Assembly: GCA_036274895.1 (NCBI GenBank)
Contig: DASUEU010000057.1
Location: 62,001 to 126,000, forward strand
Source: CALMKX01 sp036274895
GTDB taxonomy: Bacteria; Acidobacteriota; Thermoanaerobaculia; Multivoradales; SZUA-115
DNA length: 64,000 nucleotides
Reading direction: 5' to 3'
Shown here one piece after another: positions 45,881 through 53,775 of this stretch. Both the position numbers and the translations under genes were made by a program. Below the pieces are notes generated by a model. That model was not told the origin of the DNA and did no database searches. It worked only from the letters and a program-made list of their open reading frames with translations. How positions within the stretch are numbered: position 1 is the first letter of the stretch; each line of letters starts with the position of its first letter.

Positions 45881-46662
45881 TGCAGGGGCTGACGGACGAC
45901 CGCCGGGCACGGTTCGCCGCCCACTGGGTGCCCTTCCTTGAGCCTGTTCAGCGGCACGAGGGTGAGGACGCCGAAGCGCTCCACGGGATACAGATCGACC
46001 CGGATCTCAAGGGCACGGGCGTCTTCCTCTCCGTCTGCTCTCGGCTGTTCCTCGTTCGGGTCTGGGATGCGGCAGGCTACGCATCCAGCCCGCTGATGCT
46101 CCCGGTGGGCCCCAGGCTCCTCAGGGCCTGCACCCCGCCCGAGGCCAGCATCGATGAGAACGGATTTGATCTCCCCGTTACCGGCTACCTAGCTCCATCG
46201 ATCGTCAACCTGATCTTCGCGAGCCGGTGGGAACAGGGCCAGCCCGTAGCGGCTGAGGCCTGGAAAGACTTGGTCTTGGTGCAAAGCGCCAGCGAATACC
46301 TCGACCACGAGGGGAAATCCCACCCGGCTGGGCGATACGCGGGTTTCCGAGAAGGTCCGTTGCGGACTCTGTACTCGTTCGATGTCATGGCGGCCCGATA
46401 TGGTGGCCTGAGTGGCCAGAGCGGCCCCGCCTGGGCCAGCCCGTTGGTGCACCCAGCCTTCGGGCCCACACCGGCGCAGGTCGAGCAGCTCGTTTGGAGT
46501 TTCGAGCTGAAGGCGGTGGCGGGCGGAGGGTGTGCCCTCGTCTGGAGAGGGGCCGCCGCAGATGTCGAGCTACTGGTCTTGGTCATGGGCGGGCGCCTTT
46601 CTGTGGCCCACCAGCCGCAGACGGGCCCCAACAGCCACGGCACCGGGGAGGCGCGCCCGTGA
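45880..46662 (+). CDS. Phage protein of unknown function, 260 aa
   Basis: ATG at 45880 chosen because it overlaps the previous stop; GTG at 45877 is possible. Mixed alpha/beta sequence: IQIDPDLKGTGVFLSVCSRLFLV, LPVTGYLAPSIVNLIFASRW, VLVQSASEYLDHEGKSHPAG. No known motif seen. Slightly lower GC and less biased codons than the PKS genes. Coupled to the following gene by a 4-bp overlap. Confidence 0.6.
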   Translation: MQGLTDDRRARFAAHWVPFLEPVQRHEGEDAEALHGIQIDPDLKGTGVFLSVCSRLFLVRVWDAAGYASSPLMLPVGPRLLRACTPPEASIDENGFDLPVTGYLAPSIVNLIFASRWEQGQPVAAEAWKDLVLVQSASEYLDHEGKSHPAGRYAGFREGPLRTLYSFDVMAARYGGLSGQSGPAWASPLVHPAFGPTPAQVEQLVWSFELKAVAGGGCALVWRGAAADVELLVLVMGGRLSVAHQPQTGPNSHGTGEARP

Positions 46663-47255
46663 GCCCCAATCGCCTCCTGTTCACGGGCCTCCTCACCCCC
46701 GAGCGGGCCTGGGCGTTGGCCTGGGAGGGCATGATCGAGGGCCAGGTGCCCACCGGGTCGGACGATCGCGCCCTGCCCTGGCTCGCGTGGCTCGCCGCCG
46801 GGGGCGTGGAGCTGGTGCGGCCGACCGAGAACCCCGACTGGTGGCTGCGCCAGGACCGCGGGCCCCTGCCCGCCACGGCCATCCTGGGCTTGGCGCCGCT
46901 TCCCGGGGTGTTTCTGCCGCACCCCGAGCGGGAGGCGCCGAAGGACCGCCCCGTCCTCCTGCTCGATGCCGAGGGGCACCCCTGGAGCTGCCTGTGGTTT
47001 CCGGTAGGCCCGGCCGATCTCCAGGCGCCGGGCAGCCCCTGGGCAGCCTGGCCCCACGAGTACGAGCCCCTGGGGTGGGCGCCGCTCGTTACCCCGCAGC
47101 TACCCGCGCAAGGGCCGGCGGCGGTCGATCCGCCGGCCCGCCCTGCTGAGGGAGGGGCTCCGGATCCCTCCTCGGGCGCGCCCACCAGCGAGCCCCTTCC
47201 CGGCTGTGGTTGCTCCACGGTGTTATTCGTCGGCCCTCTGGAGGGCGAGCCGTGA
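46659..47255 (+). CDS. Phage protein of unknown function, 198 aa
   Basis: GTG start overlapping the upstream stop. Trp- and Pro-rich: ERAWALAWEGMIEGQ, DWWLRQDRGPLP, GHPWSCLWFPVGP. A Pro/Ala-rich linker leads to a C-terminal CGCS. No family recognised. Its role in the operon is unknown. Confidence 0.6.
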   Translation: MSPNRLLFTGLLTPERAWALAWEGMIEGQVPTGSDDRALPWLAWLAAGGVELVRPTENPDWWLRQDRGPLPATAILGLAPLPGVFLPHPEREAPKDRPVLLLDAEGHPWSCLWFPVGPADLQAPGSPWAAWPHEYEPLGWAPLVTPQLPAQGPAAVDPPARPAEGGAPDPSSGAPTSEPLPGCGCSTVLFVGPLEGEP

Positions 47256-47428
47256 TGCGCCCCCGCTTCCTCGCCGACCTCGCCCCGCCCTCCGCGGGGT
47301 GGGCCTGGTCCGAGATCCTCAGCCGGTTGGCGATCCTCTGCCGCCGGGCGGCCACGCGCCTCGAGCACGCCGCCGAGCGCGCCGTCTTCGCCCGCGCCCG
47401 GCGCCGGGCGCGGAAGGGCCGGGCATGA
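47255..47428 (+). CDS. Small basic helical protein, 57 aa
   Basis: ATG at 47255 overlaps the previous TGA. Contains AILCRRAATRLEHAAERAVF followed by an Arg-rich tail ARARRRARKGRA, suggesting nucleic-acid or membrane-surface binding. Too short for a family call. Confidence 0.5.
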   Translation: MRPRFLADLAPPSAGWAWSEILSRLAILCRRAATRLEHAAERAVFARARRRARKGRA

Positions 47429-47754
47429 GCGCTCTGGCCCGTGTGCGCTGCGCCTTGGTGCTCGGCCCGGGCAGCCCTCATCTGGAGCTGCGCCTCGGTC
47501 CGCCGGACCACCGGCAGCTCGCCGAGCTCCGGCCGGCGGAGGCCCTCGAGCTGGCGCGGCAGCTGTACCTCCTCGGCCACGCAGCCGAGGACGTGGAAAC
47601 GCAGTCAACCGCCGGGGTGTGCCCGGCGGAAGCGGGCGGGGAGGGGTGTGTATTGGGAGCCACCAAGCCCTGCCAGGCCCTCGATGCCGACGAGAGCCTC
47701 TCCCCGCCCGCGATGTACCCCACCATCGACTTGGCGTCTTTCCTGCGGCCATGA
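47425..47754 (+). CDS. Phage protein of unknown function, 109 aa
   Basis: ATG overlaps the stop before it by 4 bp and its own stop overlaps the next ATG. The first 55 residues are a small alpha/beta unit (LVLGPGSPHLELRLGP; LRPAEALELARQLYLLG); the rest looks disordered. No motif recognised. Confidence 0.55.
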   Translation: MSALARVRCALVLGPGSPHLELRLGPPDHRQLAELRPAEALELARQLYLLGHAAEDVETQSTAGVCPAEAGGEGCVLGATKPCQALDADESLSPPAMYPTIDLASFLRP

Positions 47755-47957
47755 GCATCAAGCTGAGGCCGCAGGTGGTGGCCGCCGGCACCCGGCAATG
47801 GCAGGGCCACCAGGTCCAGGTCTACCGCGGCCAGGTGGTGGATGGCGAGGGCCAGATCGCCTACACCTGCCGCCACCAGCACCCGACGTCGCAGCGCGCC
47901 ACCGGGTGCGCCGTCGCGTGGATCGCCCGCCGGCAGGCCAAGGCGGTGGCGGGATGA
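47751..47957 (+). CDS. Small His/Cys-containing phage protein, 68 aa
   Basis: MSIKLRPQVVAAGTRQWQGH, then YTCRHQHPTSQRATGC: Cys-x-x-His-x-His...Cys spacing compatible with one zinc site, though not proven. Overlapping ATGA junctions on both sides. The last helix AVAWIARRQAKAVAG is basic. Confidence 0.55.
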   Translation: MSIKLRPQVVAAGTRQWQGHQVQVYRGQVVDGEGQIAYTCRHQHPTSQRATGCAVAWIARRQAKAVAG

Positions 47958-48400
47958 TGCCCCACCTCCCCGGCCCGCGCGGCCAGCGCCACACCGTGGG
48001 TCTGCTGGCACGGGCCGCGCAGGACCTGCTGGCCGCCGTGCGCACTTCGGCCGCGATCCACCGGGCCGAGGTGCTGGTGGTGGAGCGGCTGCTCGAGGAT
48101 GCCGCGGCCTACGCCGCCGGGGAGATCGATCACCTCCGCTGGCGCCAGTGCGCGGCCCGGGCGCGAGCGGCGCTTGACCCGCCCTCCCGCTCCCCCCGTG
48201 CGGTGGCCCGCCTGGCGCGGGCGATGGACCTCGAGAGCATCAGCGAGCTGGCGCATGCCTACGCGCTGCTCTCGGCCGGTCCCGGCCTGCGCAGGGGTGC
48301 CCTGCGCCGCGCCCTCGATCGATGGGAGGGGCTGATCGTGGAGTGGGTGGCGGCGCAACGGCAGCTGCCCCTCTACCCGGCGGAGGGTGGCGTGGCGTGA
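47954..48400 (+). CDS. Helical phage protein of unknown function, 148 aa
   Basis: Nearly all alpha-helical (LLARAAQDLLAAVRTSAAIH; AVARLARAMDLESISELAHA; ALRRALDRWEGLIVEWVAAQ) with high Arg content. No enzymatic motif. The GTG of the ASCH gene overlaps its stop. Confidence 0.6.
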   Translation: MMPHLPGPRGQRHTVGLLARAAQDLLAAVRTSAAIHRAEVLVVERLLEDAAAYAAGEIDHLRWRQCAARARAALDPPSRSPRAVARLARAMDLESISELAHAYALLSAGPGLRRGALRRALDRWEGLIVEWVAAQRQLPLYPAEGGVA

Positions 48401-48825
48401 ACGCCCTCTCCATCACGCAGCCCTGGGCCTGGGCCATCGCCCGGGGCGGGAAGCTGCTGGAAAACCGCGACTGGCGACCGCCGACGTGGGCGGTCGGGCA
48501 GCTGCTGGCCATCCACGCCACCCGGGAGGTGGATGGGCTGGCGGTGGAGAGCCTGCTCTCGCACGGTTACGCCGTGCCCGCGGAGCTGCCCACCTCCGCG
48601 GTGGTGGCGATAGCGCGCCTCACTGGCTGCACCACCCGCCGGCCGCCGGTGGGCCACCCCCAGCGACGCTGGTTCATGGGCCGCTATGCCTGGCAGCTCG
48701 CCGGCGTGCTGGCCCTGCCCCGTCCGGTCCCCTGCCGAGGCCAGCTCAGCGTGTGGCAGCTCCCGCCCGAGGTGGAGGCCCGGGTGAGGGAGGAGCTGGC
48801 CGTCCTGCGGGGGGAGGCCTCGTGA
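48397..48825 (+). CDS. ASCH-domain protein, 142 aa
   Basis: MNALSITQPWAWAIARGGKL with ENRDW and GQLLAIHATREVDG is the ASCH (ASC-1 homology) beta-barrel start; VVAIARLTGC and WQLAGVLALPRPVPCRGQLS complete it. ASCH domains bind RNA or modified nucleotides, and phage versions often accompany DNA-modification genes. Here it sits directly before three methyltransferases, which fits. GTG start with 4-bp overlap. Confidence 0.83.
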   Translation: MNALSITQPWAWAIARGGKLLENRDWRPPTWAVGQLLAIHATREVDGLAVESLLSHGYAVPAELPTSAVVAIARLTGCTTRRPPVGHPQRRWFMGRYAWQLAGVLALPRPVPCRGQLSVWQLPPEVEARVREELAVLRGEAS

Positions 48826-49820
48826 CCCCCGCTTCGATCCCCTGCCAGCGGGCGAGCACCCCGCGATCACCAACACCCCTGCCCTCCTGTCGCCTGGGTG
48901 TGCTCGCCCGCTGGGAGCGGATCGGCCGCTCCAGGATCTCCTCCCGCCGCCGGGTGCCCTTCCGCCGCCCGGCGGCCTTTCTTTGTCCAGGACCTGGAGG
49001 TGTCTTGCAGCCCTCTCATCTCGCATCACCTGGAGACAGCTGGAGCCTGCGGGCTCCCATCAGTGGCCGCGTGCACCGGCTGCACGTCGGTTACGTCGAG
49101 CAGCTCTTCTGCGAGGCCACGGCTGGCGAGCGCATCGTGGCCTTGGTGACCGACCCGCCCTACAGCTCGGGTGGCCGGTCGTCGGTCGAGCGGGCCGCGA
49201 CCCCGCTCAAGAAGTACAAGCAGACGGAGACCAAGGTCGCCTACGACAACTTCGAGGGCGACCAACGGGACCAGCGCTCCTGGCGGGCCTGGTGCTACGA
49301 GTGGCTCGCCGAGGTGTACCGGCGGGCCGAGCCGCGGGCCTACTGCATGTGCTTCGTGGACTGGCGACAGTTGCCGTCCATGACGGACGCCGTGCAGATG
49401 GCCGGGTGGCTGTGGCGCGGCTTGGCCGTGTGGGACAAGACGCTCTCCTGTCGCCCGCAGCCGGGCCACTTCCGCGCCCAGGCGGAGTTCGTCGTCTGGG
49501 GGAGCAAGGGGCCCCTGCCGCAGCGCGAGCCCGGGGACTACGCGATTCGCCCCGGGGTGATGTCGGTGGGTAACGAGGTGGGCAAGGTCCATCTGACGCA
49601 GAAGCCGCAGGCCATCTGCCAGTGGCTCTGCTCGATCGTCCCGCAGGGCGAGGGCGTGATCGTGGACCCCTTCGGGGGCAGCTGCGCCGTGGCCCTGGGG
49701 GCCGAGGCCGCCGGGCACCGCAGCATCTCGATCGAGGCGAGCCCGGCCATCGCCAGCAAGGCGCTCTCCCGCCTGGCCACGCTGGCCTGGGCGCTGGAGC
49801 GCACGGAGGTGCGGGACTGA
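48822..49820 (+). CDS. Site-specific DNA methyltransferase (N4-cytosine or N6-adenine), up to 332 aa
   Basis: Catalytic motif IV is DPPYSSGG and motif I is DPFGGSCAVALGAEAAG; order IV before I makes it a beta-class enzyme. It lacks a long target-recognition insert. The start is uncertain: the GTG at 48822 gives 332 aa with an Arg/Pro-rich, probably disordered leader, while a TTG at 49005 preceded by TGGAGG gives 271 aa starting just ahead of the fold. The second looks more natural. It may protect phage DNA from host restriction. Confidence 0.88.
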   Translation: MTPASIPCQRASTPRSPTPLPSCRLGVLARWERIGRSRISSRRRVPFRRPAAFLCPGPGGVLQPSHLASPGDSWSLRAPISGRVHRLHVGYVEQLFCEATAGERIVALVTDPPYSSGGRSSVERAATPLKKYKQTETKVAYDNFEGDQRDQRSWRAWCYEWLAEVYRRAEPRAYCMCFVDWRQLPSMTDAVQMAGWLWRGLAVWDKTLSCRPQPGHFRAQAEFVVWGSKGPLPQREPGDYAIRPGVMSVGNEVGKVHLTQKPQAICQWLCSIVPQGEGVIVDPFGGSCAVALGAEAAGHRSISIEASPAIASKALSRLATLAWALERTEVRD

Positions 49821-50140
49821 TGCCCATCCGGCCCGAGATGCGGGAGCGGTATCCGGCCGACTGGCCGCTGCGCTCCCGCTTTGTACGCCTGGTGCGCGGC
49901 CGCAACCGCTGCGAGTGGTGCGGGGCCGCCAACGGGGAGCCCCACCCGGTGACCGGGAGCAAGGTGGTGCTCACCACCGCGCACATCCACGATAAGCGCC
50001 CCGAGGCGGCCAGCCTGCTCAACCTGGCCGCGCTTTGCCAGCGCTGCCACCTCAGCCACGATGCCGCTGACCGGCGCCGCGGCCTTTTCGAGCGCCGACA
50101 CCAGGGGCAAGGCGAGCTGTTCGAGGGGGTGGGCCGGTGA
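49820..50140 (+). CDS. HNH-type zinc nuclease-like protein, 106 aa
   Basis: ATG overlaps the methyltransferase stop by one base. CEWCGAANGEPHPVTG is followed by TTAHIHDKRPEAASLLNLAA and CQRCHLSHD: two CxxC pairs for zinc, His of the HNH signature in AHIHDK, Asn in LLNLAALC and a final His. Phage HNH proteins of this size act with terminase or as free endonucleases; here it follows a methyltransferase, so a small modification-linked nuclease is possible. Confidence 0.82.
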   Translation: MPIRPEMRERYPADWPLRSRFVRLVRGRNRCEWCGAANGEPHPVTGSKVVLTTAHIHDKRPEAASLLNLAALCQRCHLSHDAADRRRGLFERRHQGQGELFEGVGR

Positions 50141-50553
50141 TCGATCCCGTGCGCCATCTCGGTCAGTGTCCTCACTGTGGGAGCTTCCTCATCGGCCACT
50201 CGCAATTTCGGGTGCCGAACGGCCCCCCGGAAGCCGGCCAGGTGCGCGAGATGGTGCAGTGCGGGCGCTGCCACTTCTCCGTGGTCGGGGGCGCGGACCA
50301 TGCGCTGACCTCCTGGCTGGTGATACAGGTCCGCGCCCCGCGCAGGCCACTCGATGATGCGCGTTTCTGGGGCCTGGCTGGTTGGGAGCATGCACAGATC
50401 CTGGCCGCTCTGTTGGAGCGCCTGCTGGCTACAACCGGCCAAGAACTCCCATTCCGAAGCCGAGTGACTCTCGAGTTGGCGGCCTACCAGCAAAGCCGCC
50501 CGAGCCAAGAACAGCTCCTCCGCTGGTTCGGCGTCGATAGGGGTGGGGCGTGA
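50137..50553 (+). CDS. Zinc-ribbon protein, 138 aa
   Basis: CPHCGSFLIGHSQFRV...VQCGRCHFSV forms a zinc ribbon in the first 55 residues, like small phage Lar/restriction-alleviation-type proteins. The C-terminal 80 residues are helical (HAQILAALLERLLATTGQEL). GTG start with 4-bp overlap; the stop overlaps the adenine methylase start. Function unknown. Confidence 0.65.
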   Translation: MIDPVRHLGQCPHCGSFLIGHSQFRVPNGPPEAGQVREMVQCGRCHFSVVGGADHALTSWLVIQVRAPRRPLDDARFWGLAGWEHAQILAALLERLLATTGQELPFRSRVTLELAAYQQSRPSQEQLLRWFGVDRGGA

Positions 50554-51425
50554 TCGACCGCACCATCCGCCGCCCTGCCCTCCGCTACTACGGTGGCAAC
50601 TGGCGGCTCGCGCCGTGGTTGCTGCGGCATCTGACCCGGCACCGATGCTACTGCGAGCCGTTCGCTGGTGGGGCTTCGGTGTTGCTCCGCAAGGAGCGCG
50701 CCGCCGCCGAGGTGATCAACGATCTCGATGGCGACGTCGTGCGCCTCTTCCGGTTCATGCGCGATCGGCCGCAGGAGCTGATCCGGGCGATCGAGCTCAC
50801 GCCCTGTGCTCGGGCGGAGTTCGAGCTCGCCCGCTGTCGCGACACCGACGATGAGCTCGAGCTGGCTCGCCGATACTACGTCCGCTGTTGGCAGGCGATG
50901 CACGCCGGCAACCGGCCCAACCGCACCGGCTGGCGGCACTGCCGGGGCACCTCCCGCAACACCTCCGCCGCCCACGAGTTCGCCCAGGTGGAGCACCTGT
51001 GGCAGATCGCAGACCGCCTGCGCGGTGTGCAGATCGAGCACGATCAGGCGCAGCGGGTGATCGCCCGCTACGACAGCCCAGAGACCGCATTCCTCGTCGA
51101 TCCTCCCTACCTGCGGTCGGTGCGCAGCCGCCGGTGGGGCCGCGACGGCTACGCCCACGAGATGGCCGACTCCGACCACGAGGGCCTGCTGGCGTGCCTG
51201 CAGGCCCTCGTGGGGATGGTCCTCCTCCAAGGCTACCGCTCGGACCTCTACGATCAGGCCCTCCTCCCTCGAGGATGGCAGCGCTGGGAGCGGCCGGTGA
51301 TCACGTTCGCCGGCACGAAGGCGATGGAGGCCCTCTACACCAATCCGGCAGCCCAGGAGGCGCTGGCGGCCGAGCGCGGCCGCCTCTTCGAGCGCGCTGA
51401 TCAGCCCCTGGAGGCCGCAGGCTGA
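50550..51425 (+). CDS. DNA adenine methylase (D12/Dam family), 291 aa
   Basis: MIDRTIRRPALRYYGGNWRL is the typical alpha-class start; motif I is EPFAGGASVLL and motif IV DPPYLRSV. The arrangement I before IV and length near 290 match Dam/D12 N6-adenine methylases of phages. Target specificity is not readable; relatives modify GATC or short variants. GTG start; stop overlaps the next ATG. Confidence 0.9.
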   Translation: MIDRTIRRPALRYYGGNWRLAPWLLRHLTRHRCYCEPFAGGASVLLRKERAAAEVINDLDGDVVRLFRFMRDRPQELIRAIELTPCARAEFELARCRDTDDELELARRYYVRCWQAMHAGNRPNRTGWRHCRGTSRNTSAAHEFAQVEHLWQIADRLRGVQIEHDQAQRVIARYDSPETAFLVDPPYLRSVRSRRWGRDGYAHEMADSDHEGLLACLQALVGMVLLQGYRSDLYDQALLPRGWQRWERPVITFAGTKAMEALYTNPAAQEALAAERGRLFERADQPLEAAG

Positions 51426-51661
51426 TGGCCCTTTGGGACTGCACCTTCCGCCTGTGCGCCTGGTTTGGCGGCTACCAGGCGGCGGCTCTCACCCTCCACG
51501 TCACCGTACGGGTGTGCCCCCGGTGCCGGGCCGGCATCGCCCCCCGGCCGGTCGACGCCCAGCTCTGCCCGAGCTGTGGCAAGCGCTCGCAGTACTGCGC
51601 CTGCCCGCCGGCACGGCCTCGGCAGCCGGGCCTGTTCGGCGATGGGGGCGCCGCCGCATGA
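51425..51661 (+). CDS. Small zinc-ribbon phage protein, 78 aa
   Basis: Two Cys pairs, CPRC and CPSC (VCPRCRAGIAPRPVDAQ then LCPSCGK), make a zinc ribbon; two more Cys follow (YCAC). It ends LFGDGGAAA. Overlaps both neighbours. Likely a nucleic-acid or protein adaptor; nothing more can be said. Confidence 0.6.
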   Translation: MALWDCTFRLCAWFGGYQAAALTLHVTVRVCPRCRAGIAPRPVDAQLCPSCGKRSQYCACPPARPRQPGLFGDGGAAA

Positions 51662-51987
51662 GCACGCCGGCACCCTCCCCGGCGGAGGAGCTCCTGGCCA
51701 CGTTGGCCGTGATCCAGGCGGCCATCGCCCGGCTCGAGGAGCGCTCCGCGGCCGAGCGGCTGGAGCTGATCACGCTCGACCAGCTGGCCGGGGCGCTGGG
51801 GCTCAAGACCAAGACCCTGCGCAACCGGCTCTACACCACGGCCGGCCGGCGGACGCTGCCCCCCCTGCGCGACGTCGCCGGGGTGTGGGCCTGCACCCGG
51901 GCCGAGTTCGGGAGCTGGCTCGACTCCCTGCCCCCCACCTACGACAGCGCGGCCGTGCGCGCAGCGTTGGCCAGGAGCCGCCGTTGA
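51658..51987 (+). CDS. Helix-turn-helix (excisionase-like) protein, 109 aa
   Basis: A coiled first helix (ELLATLAVIQAAIARLEERS) is followed by LITLDQLAGALGLKTKTLRN, the pattern of an HTH_17/MerR-like winged helix that opens many excisionases, then a wing and WACTRAEFGSWLDSLP. Could be an excisionase or a replication regulator. It is next to a second HTH protein in the same operon. Confidence 0.65.
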   Translation: MSTPAPSPAEELLATLAVIQAAIARLEERSAAERLELITLDQLAGALGLKTKTLRNRLYTTAGRRTLPPLRDVAGVWACTRAEFGSWLDSLPPTYDSAAVRAALARSRR

Positions 51988-52247
51988 CGGGCACGGAGGG
52001 AGAGGCCAGCCTGGCCGCACGGCGCGACGCGCGGGGCATGACCCAGACCGCGCTGGCCGCACGCTTCGGCTGCCACAAGTCGACCATCTGCCGCCTCGAG
52101 CAGGGCCAGGGCGGCACCTTCGCCGTGCGCCGGGTCTACGCGCTGGCCTCGGCGTACGGCTTGCGGACGGATCTGGCTCTGTTCCTGCGCCTGTCCGGGC
52201 TCGATCGCTGGATCCCGCCGGCCCTCCAGGAGGGCCTCGAGCCATGA
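51984..52247 (+). CDS. XRE-family HTH protein, 87 aa, TTG start
   Basis: The TTG overlaps the preceding stop (TTGA), which decides the start. ARRDARGMTQTALAARFGCH, then KSTICRLEQGQGG is a canonical XRE HTH; the C terminus contains LASAYGLRTDLALFLRLSG. A possible regulator of the replication genes that follow. Confidence 0.75.
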   Translation: MTGTEGEASLAARRDARGMTQTALAARFGCHKSTICRLEQGQGGTFAVRRVYALASAYGLRTDLALFLRLSGLDRWIPPALQEGLEP

Positions 52248-52927
52248 CCGGCCCGGCCTTCTACCAGGTGCCCAAGCCCGCCGGGCTCCATCTCCAGGAG
52301 GAGCTGGTGGCGGCCAACGGCGCGCGCCTCTCGGGCGCTCGGGCGCGGGTCTACAGCCTGCTGGCCCAGGCCGCGACCAAGGGCCTGCGCTTCGCCGTGG
52401 GATCGGCCCAGACGGCCCCAGGCCGGGTGCCGGGCTTCCTCCTGGTGGAGCCCTGGAGCGGCGGCGGGGAGGGCCTGCGCCGGGTGCGGGACCTGCGGGA
52501 GCGGGGCATCCGGGTGGAGGCCGAGCGCTTCGCGCCGGAGTCCTCCACCTTCGTCTACTGGCTGCCCGGCGGCGAGGGCTCGCCGGCCGTGGGCCCGGCG
52601 GCCACCACGCCGGCACGGCGCGTCGCGGCTCTCTGTGCCGGCACCCCTCCAGGCGGCGGCTCGATCGCCGTCGAGCCCGCCATCGCCACCTTCCTCGGCT
52701 TGCCAGGTCCCCTGGAGCAAGGGCTGGCCTCGGCCTCACCGGAAGCCGCAGCAGCGGCCTATCGCCAGCACCTACGCGACGCCTGGCAGGCCGGGGAGTT
52801 CCTGGCGATCGAAAGTGTCTTGCGGCTGGAGATCACCCTCTCCGCCGACGTTGCCTGGGCCGGCCCCGTGCTGGCCGAAGTGCTCCGAGCCACCGGATGG
52901 GAGTGCGAGTGCAGGGAGGGAGGTTGA
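52244..52927 (+). CDS. Phage protein of unknown function, 227 aa
   Basis: N-terminal 100 residues are alpha/beta with SGARARVYSLLAQAATKGLR, FLLVEPWSGGG and LRERGIRVEAERFAPESSTF, then a linker and a helical C-terminal part. No motif recognised. It lies between the HTH gene and the replication protein with 4-bp overlaps, so a role in replication control is plausible but unproven. Confidence 0.6.
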   Translation: MTGPAFYQVPKPAGLHLQEELVAANGARLSGARARVYSLLAQAATKGLRFAVGSAQTAPGRVPGFLLVEPWSGGGEGLRRVRDLRERGIRVEAERFAPESSTFVYWLPGGEGSPAVGPAATTPARRVAALCAGTPPGGGSIAVEPAIATFLGLPGPLEQGLASASPEAAAAAYRQHLRDAWQAGEFLAIESVLRLEITLSADVAWAGPVLAEVLRATGWECECREGG

Positions 52928-53775
52928 GGGAGATTCCGCCGCAGCCGATCGACTGGCCGCTGTTCCTGGCTCAGACCAGCCACCTTTCAACCCTCGAACG
53001 GGCCGCCCTCCTCTTCCTCCGGGGAGCGGCCTGGGCGCGCCGGGGCCGCCTGCCGGATGACGACGAGCAGCTCGCCCGCATGGCCGGCTTCCCGGAGCGC
53101 CAGTGGACCACCTTCCGCCCGGTCCTCGAGCGCTTCTTCACGGTCGAAGATGGGTGCTGGCTCAGCCGCGACCTGGAGAAGGAGGCAGACCGGGCCGAGC
53201 GCACGGCCGCCACCAACCGGGAGCGAGCCCGCACGGCGGCCCTGGCCAGGCACCACGGCAAGGGCCGCCCCCATGCTCGGAGCATGCTCGAAGGATGCTC
53301 GGAGCAAGAAGGATCGATGCTCGGAGCATCCTTGGAGCACGCTTCGAGCATGCTCGGAGCAGCAAGCGTAGAGGTAGTAGGTAGTAGTGGTAGTTCTTTC
53401 CGGTCTTCCCACCCTACCTCCCACCCCCAGACCGACGCGGGCTCGGCCCAGCGTACCCCCCAGCAGGAGCGCATCGGCGAGGTGGAGGCGTGGTTCCTCC
53501 GGCATGGCATCGCAGCCCCCAAACCGAGCGTGCTCGGCAAGTGGCTGCGCTCCCTCGGCTGGGCCGTGCCCGAGCTGCTCGCCCTGCTCGACGGCCTCGC
53601 CGCGGCCGGTGTGGACCTCGTCGCCGAGCCGGCGCGGGCCTGGGGCGCCGTCCAAGCCGCGGCCAAGCGCCGCGACCGCCGGTCGCCACCGCCCAAGCGC
53701 AGCGGCGTCAAGTCTGGCCTCGGCCTGGATGAGAGCCGCCTCGCAGCCGCCCGGGCGCTGGAGGGCGGGGGGTGA
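52924..53775 (+). CDS. DUF1376-like phage replication protein with internal iterons, 283 aa
   Basis: TTG start inside the preceding stop (TTGA). The N-terminal 100 residues (WPLFLAQTSHLSTLERAALL, LPDDDEQLARMAGFPERQW, FTVEDGCWLSRDLEKEAD) match DUF1376, a winged-helix family found at phage replication loci. The middle is low complexity with an 11-residue repeat beginning SML, imposed by an 11-bp palindromic DNA repeat (53273-53361). The C-terminal part (VEAWFLRHGIAAPKPSVLGK) is helical. Position before DnaC- and DnaB-like genes supports a lambda O-like initiator that carries its own origin. Confidence 0.8.
   Translation: MREIPPQPIDWPLFLAQTSHLSTLERAALLFLRGAAWARRGRLPDDDEQLARMAGFPERQWTTFRPVLERFFTVEDGCWLSRDLEKEADRAERTAATNRERARTAALARHHGKGRPHARSMLEGCSEQEGSMLGASLEHASSMLGAASVEVVGSSGSSFRSSHPTSHPQTDAGSAQRTPQQERIGEVEAWFLRHGIAAPKPSVLGKWLRSLGWAVPELLALLDGLAAAGVDLVAEPARAWGAVQAAAKRRDRRSPPPKRSGVKSGLGLDESRLAAARALEGGG
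53273..53361 (+). repeat. Array of 11-bp palindromic iterons inside the replication gene (candidate origin)
   Basis: Unit ATGCTCGGAGC on an exact 11-bp lattice: perfect units begin at 53273, 53295, 53317 and 53350; degenerate units at 53284, 53306, 53328 and 53339. With the A of the next unit each perfect copy contains TGCTCGGAGCA, which is palindromic except at its centre base. The spacing is about one helical turn, so all copies face the same side of the DNA. An AT-richer stretch (GTAGAGGTAGTAGGTAGTAG, 53368 onward) follows on the right. This resembles the ori inside lambda gene O. Confidence 0.72.
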
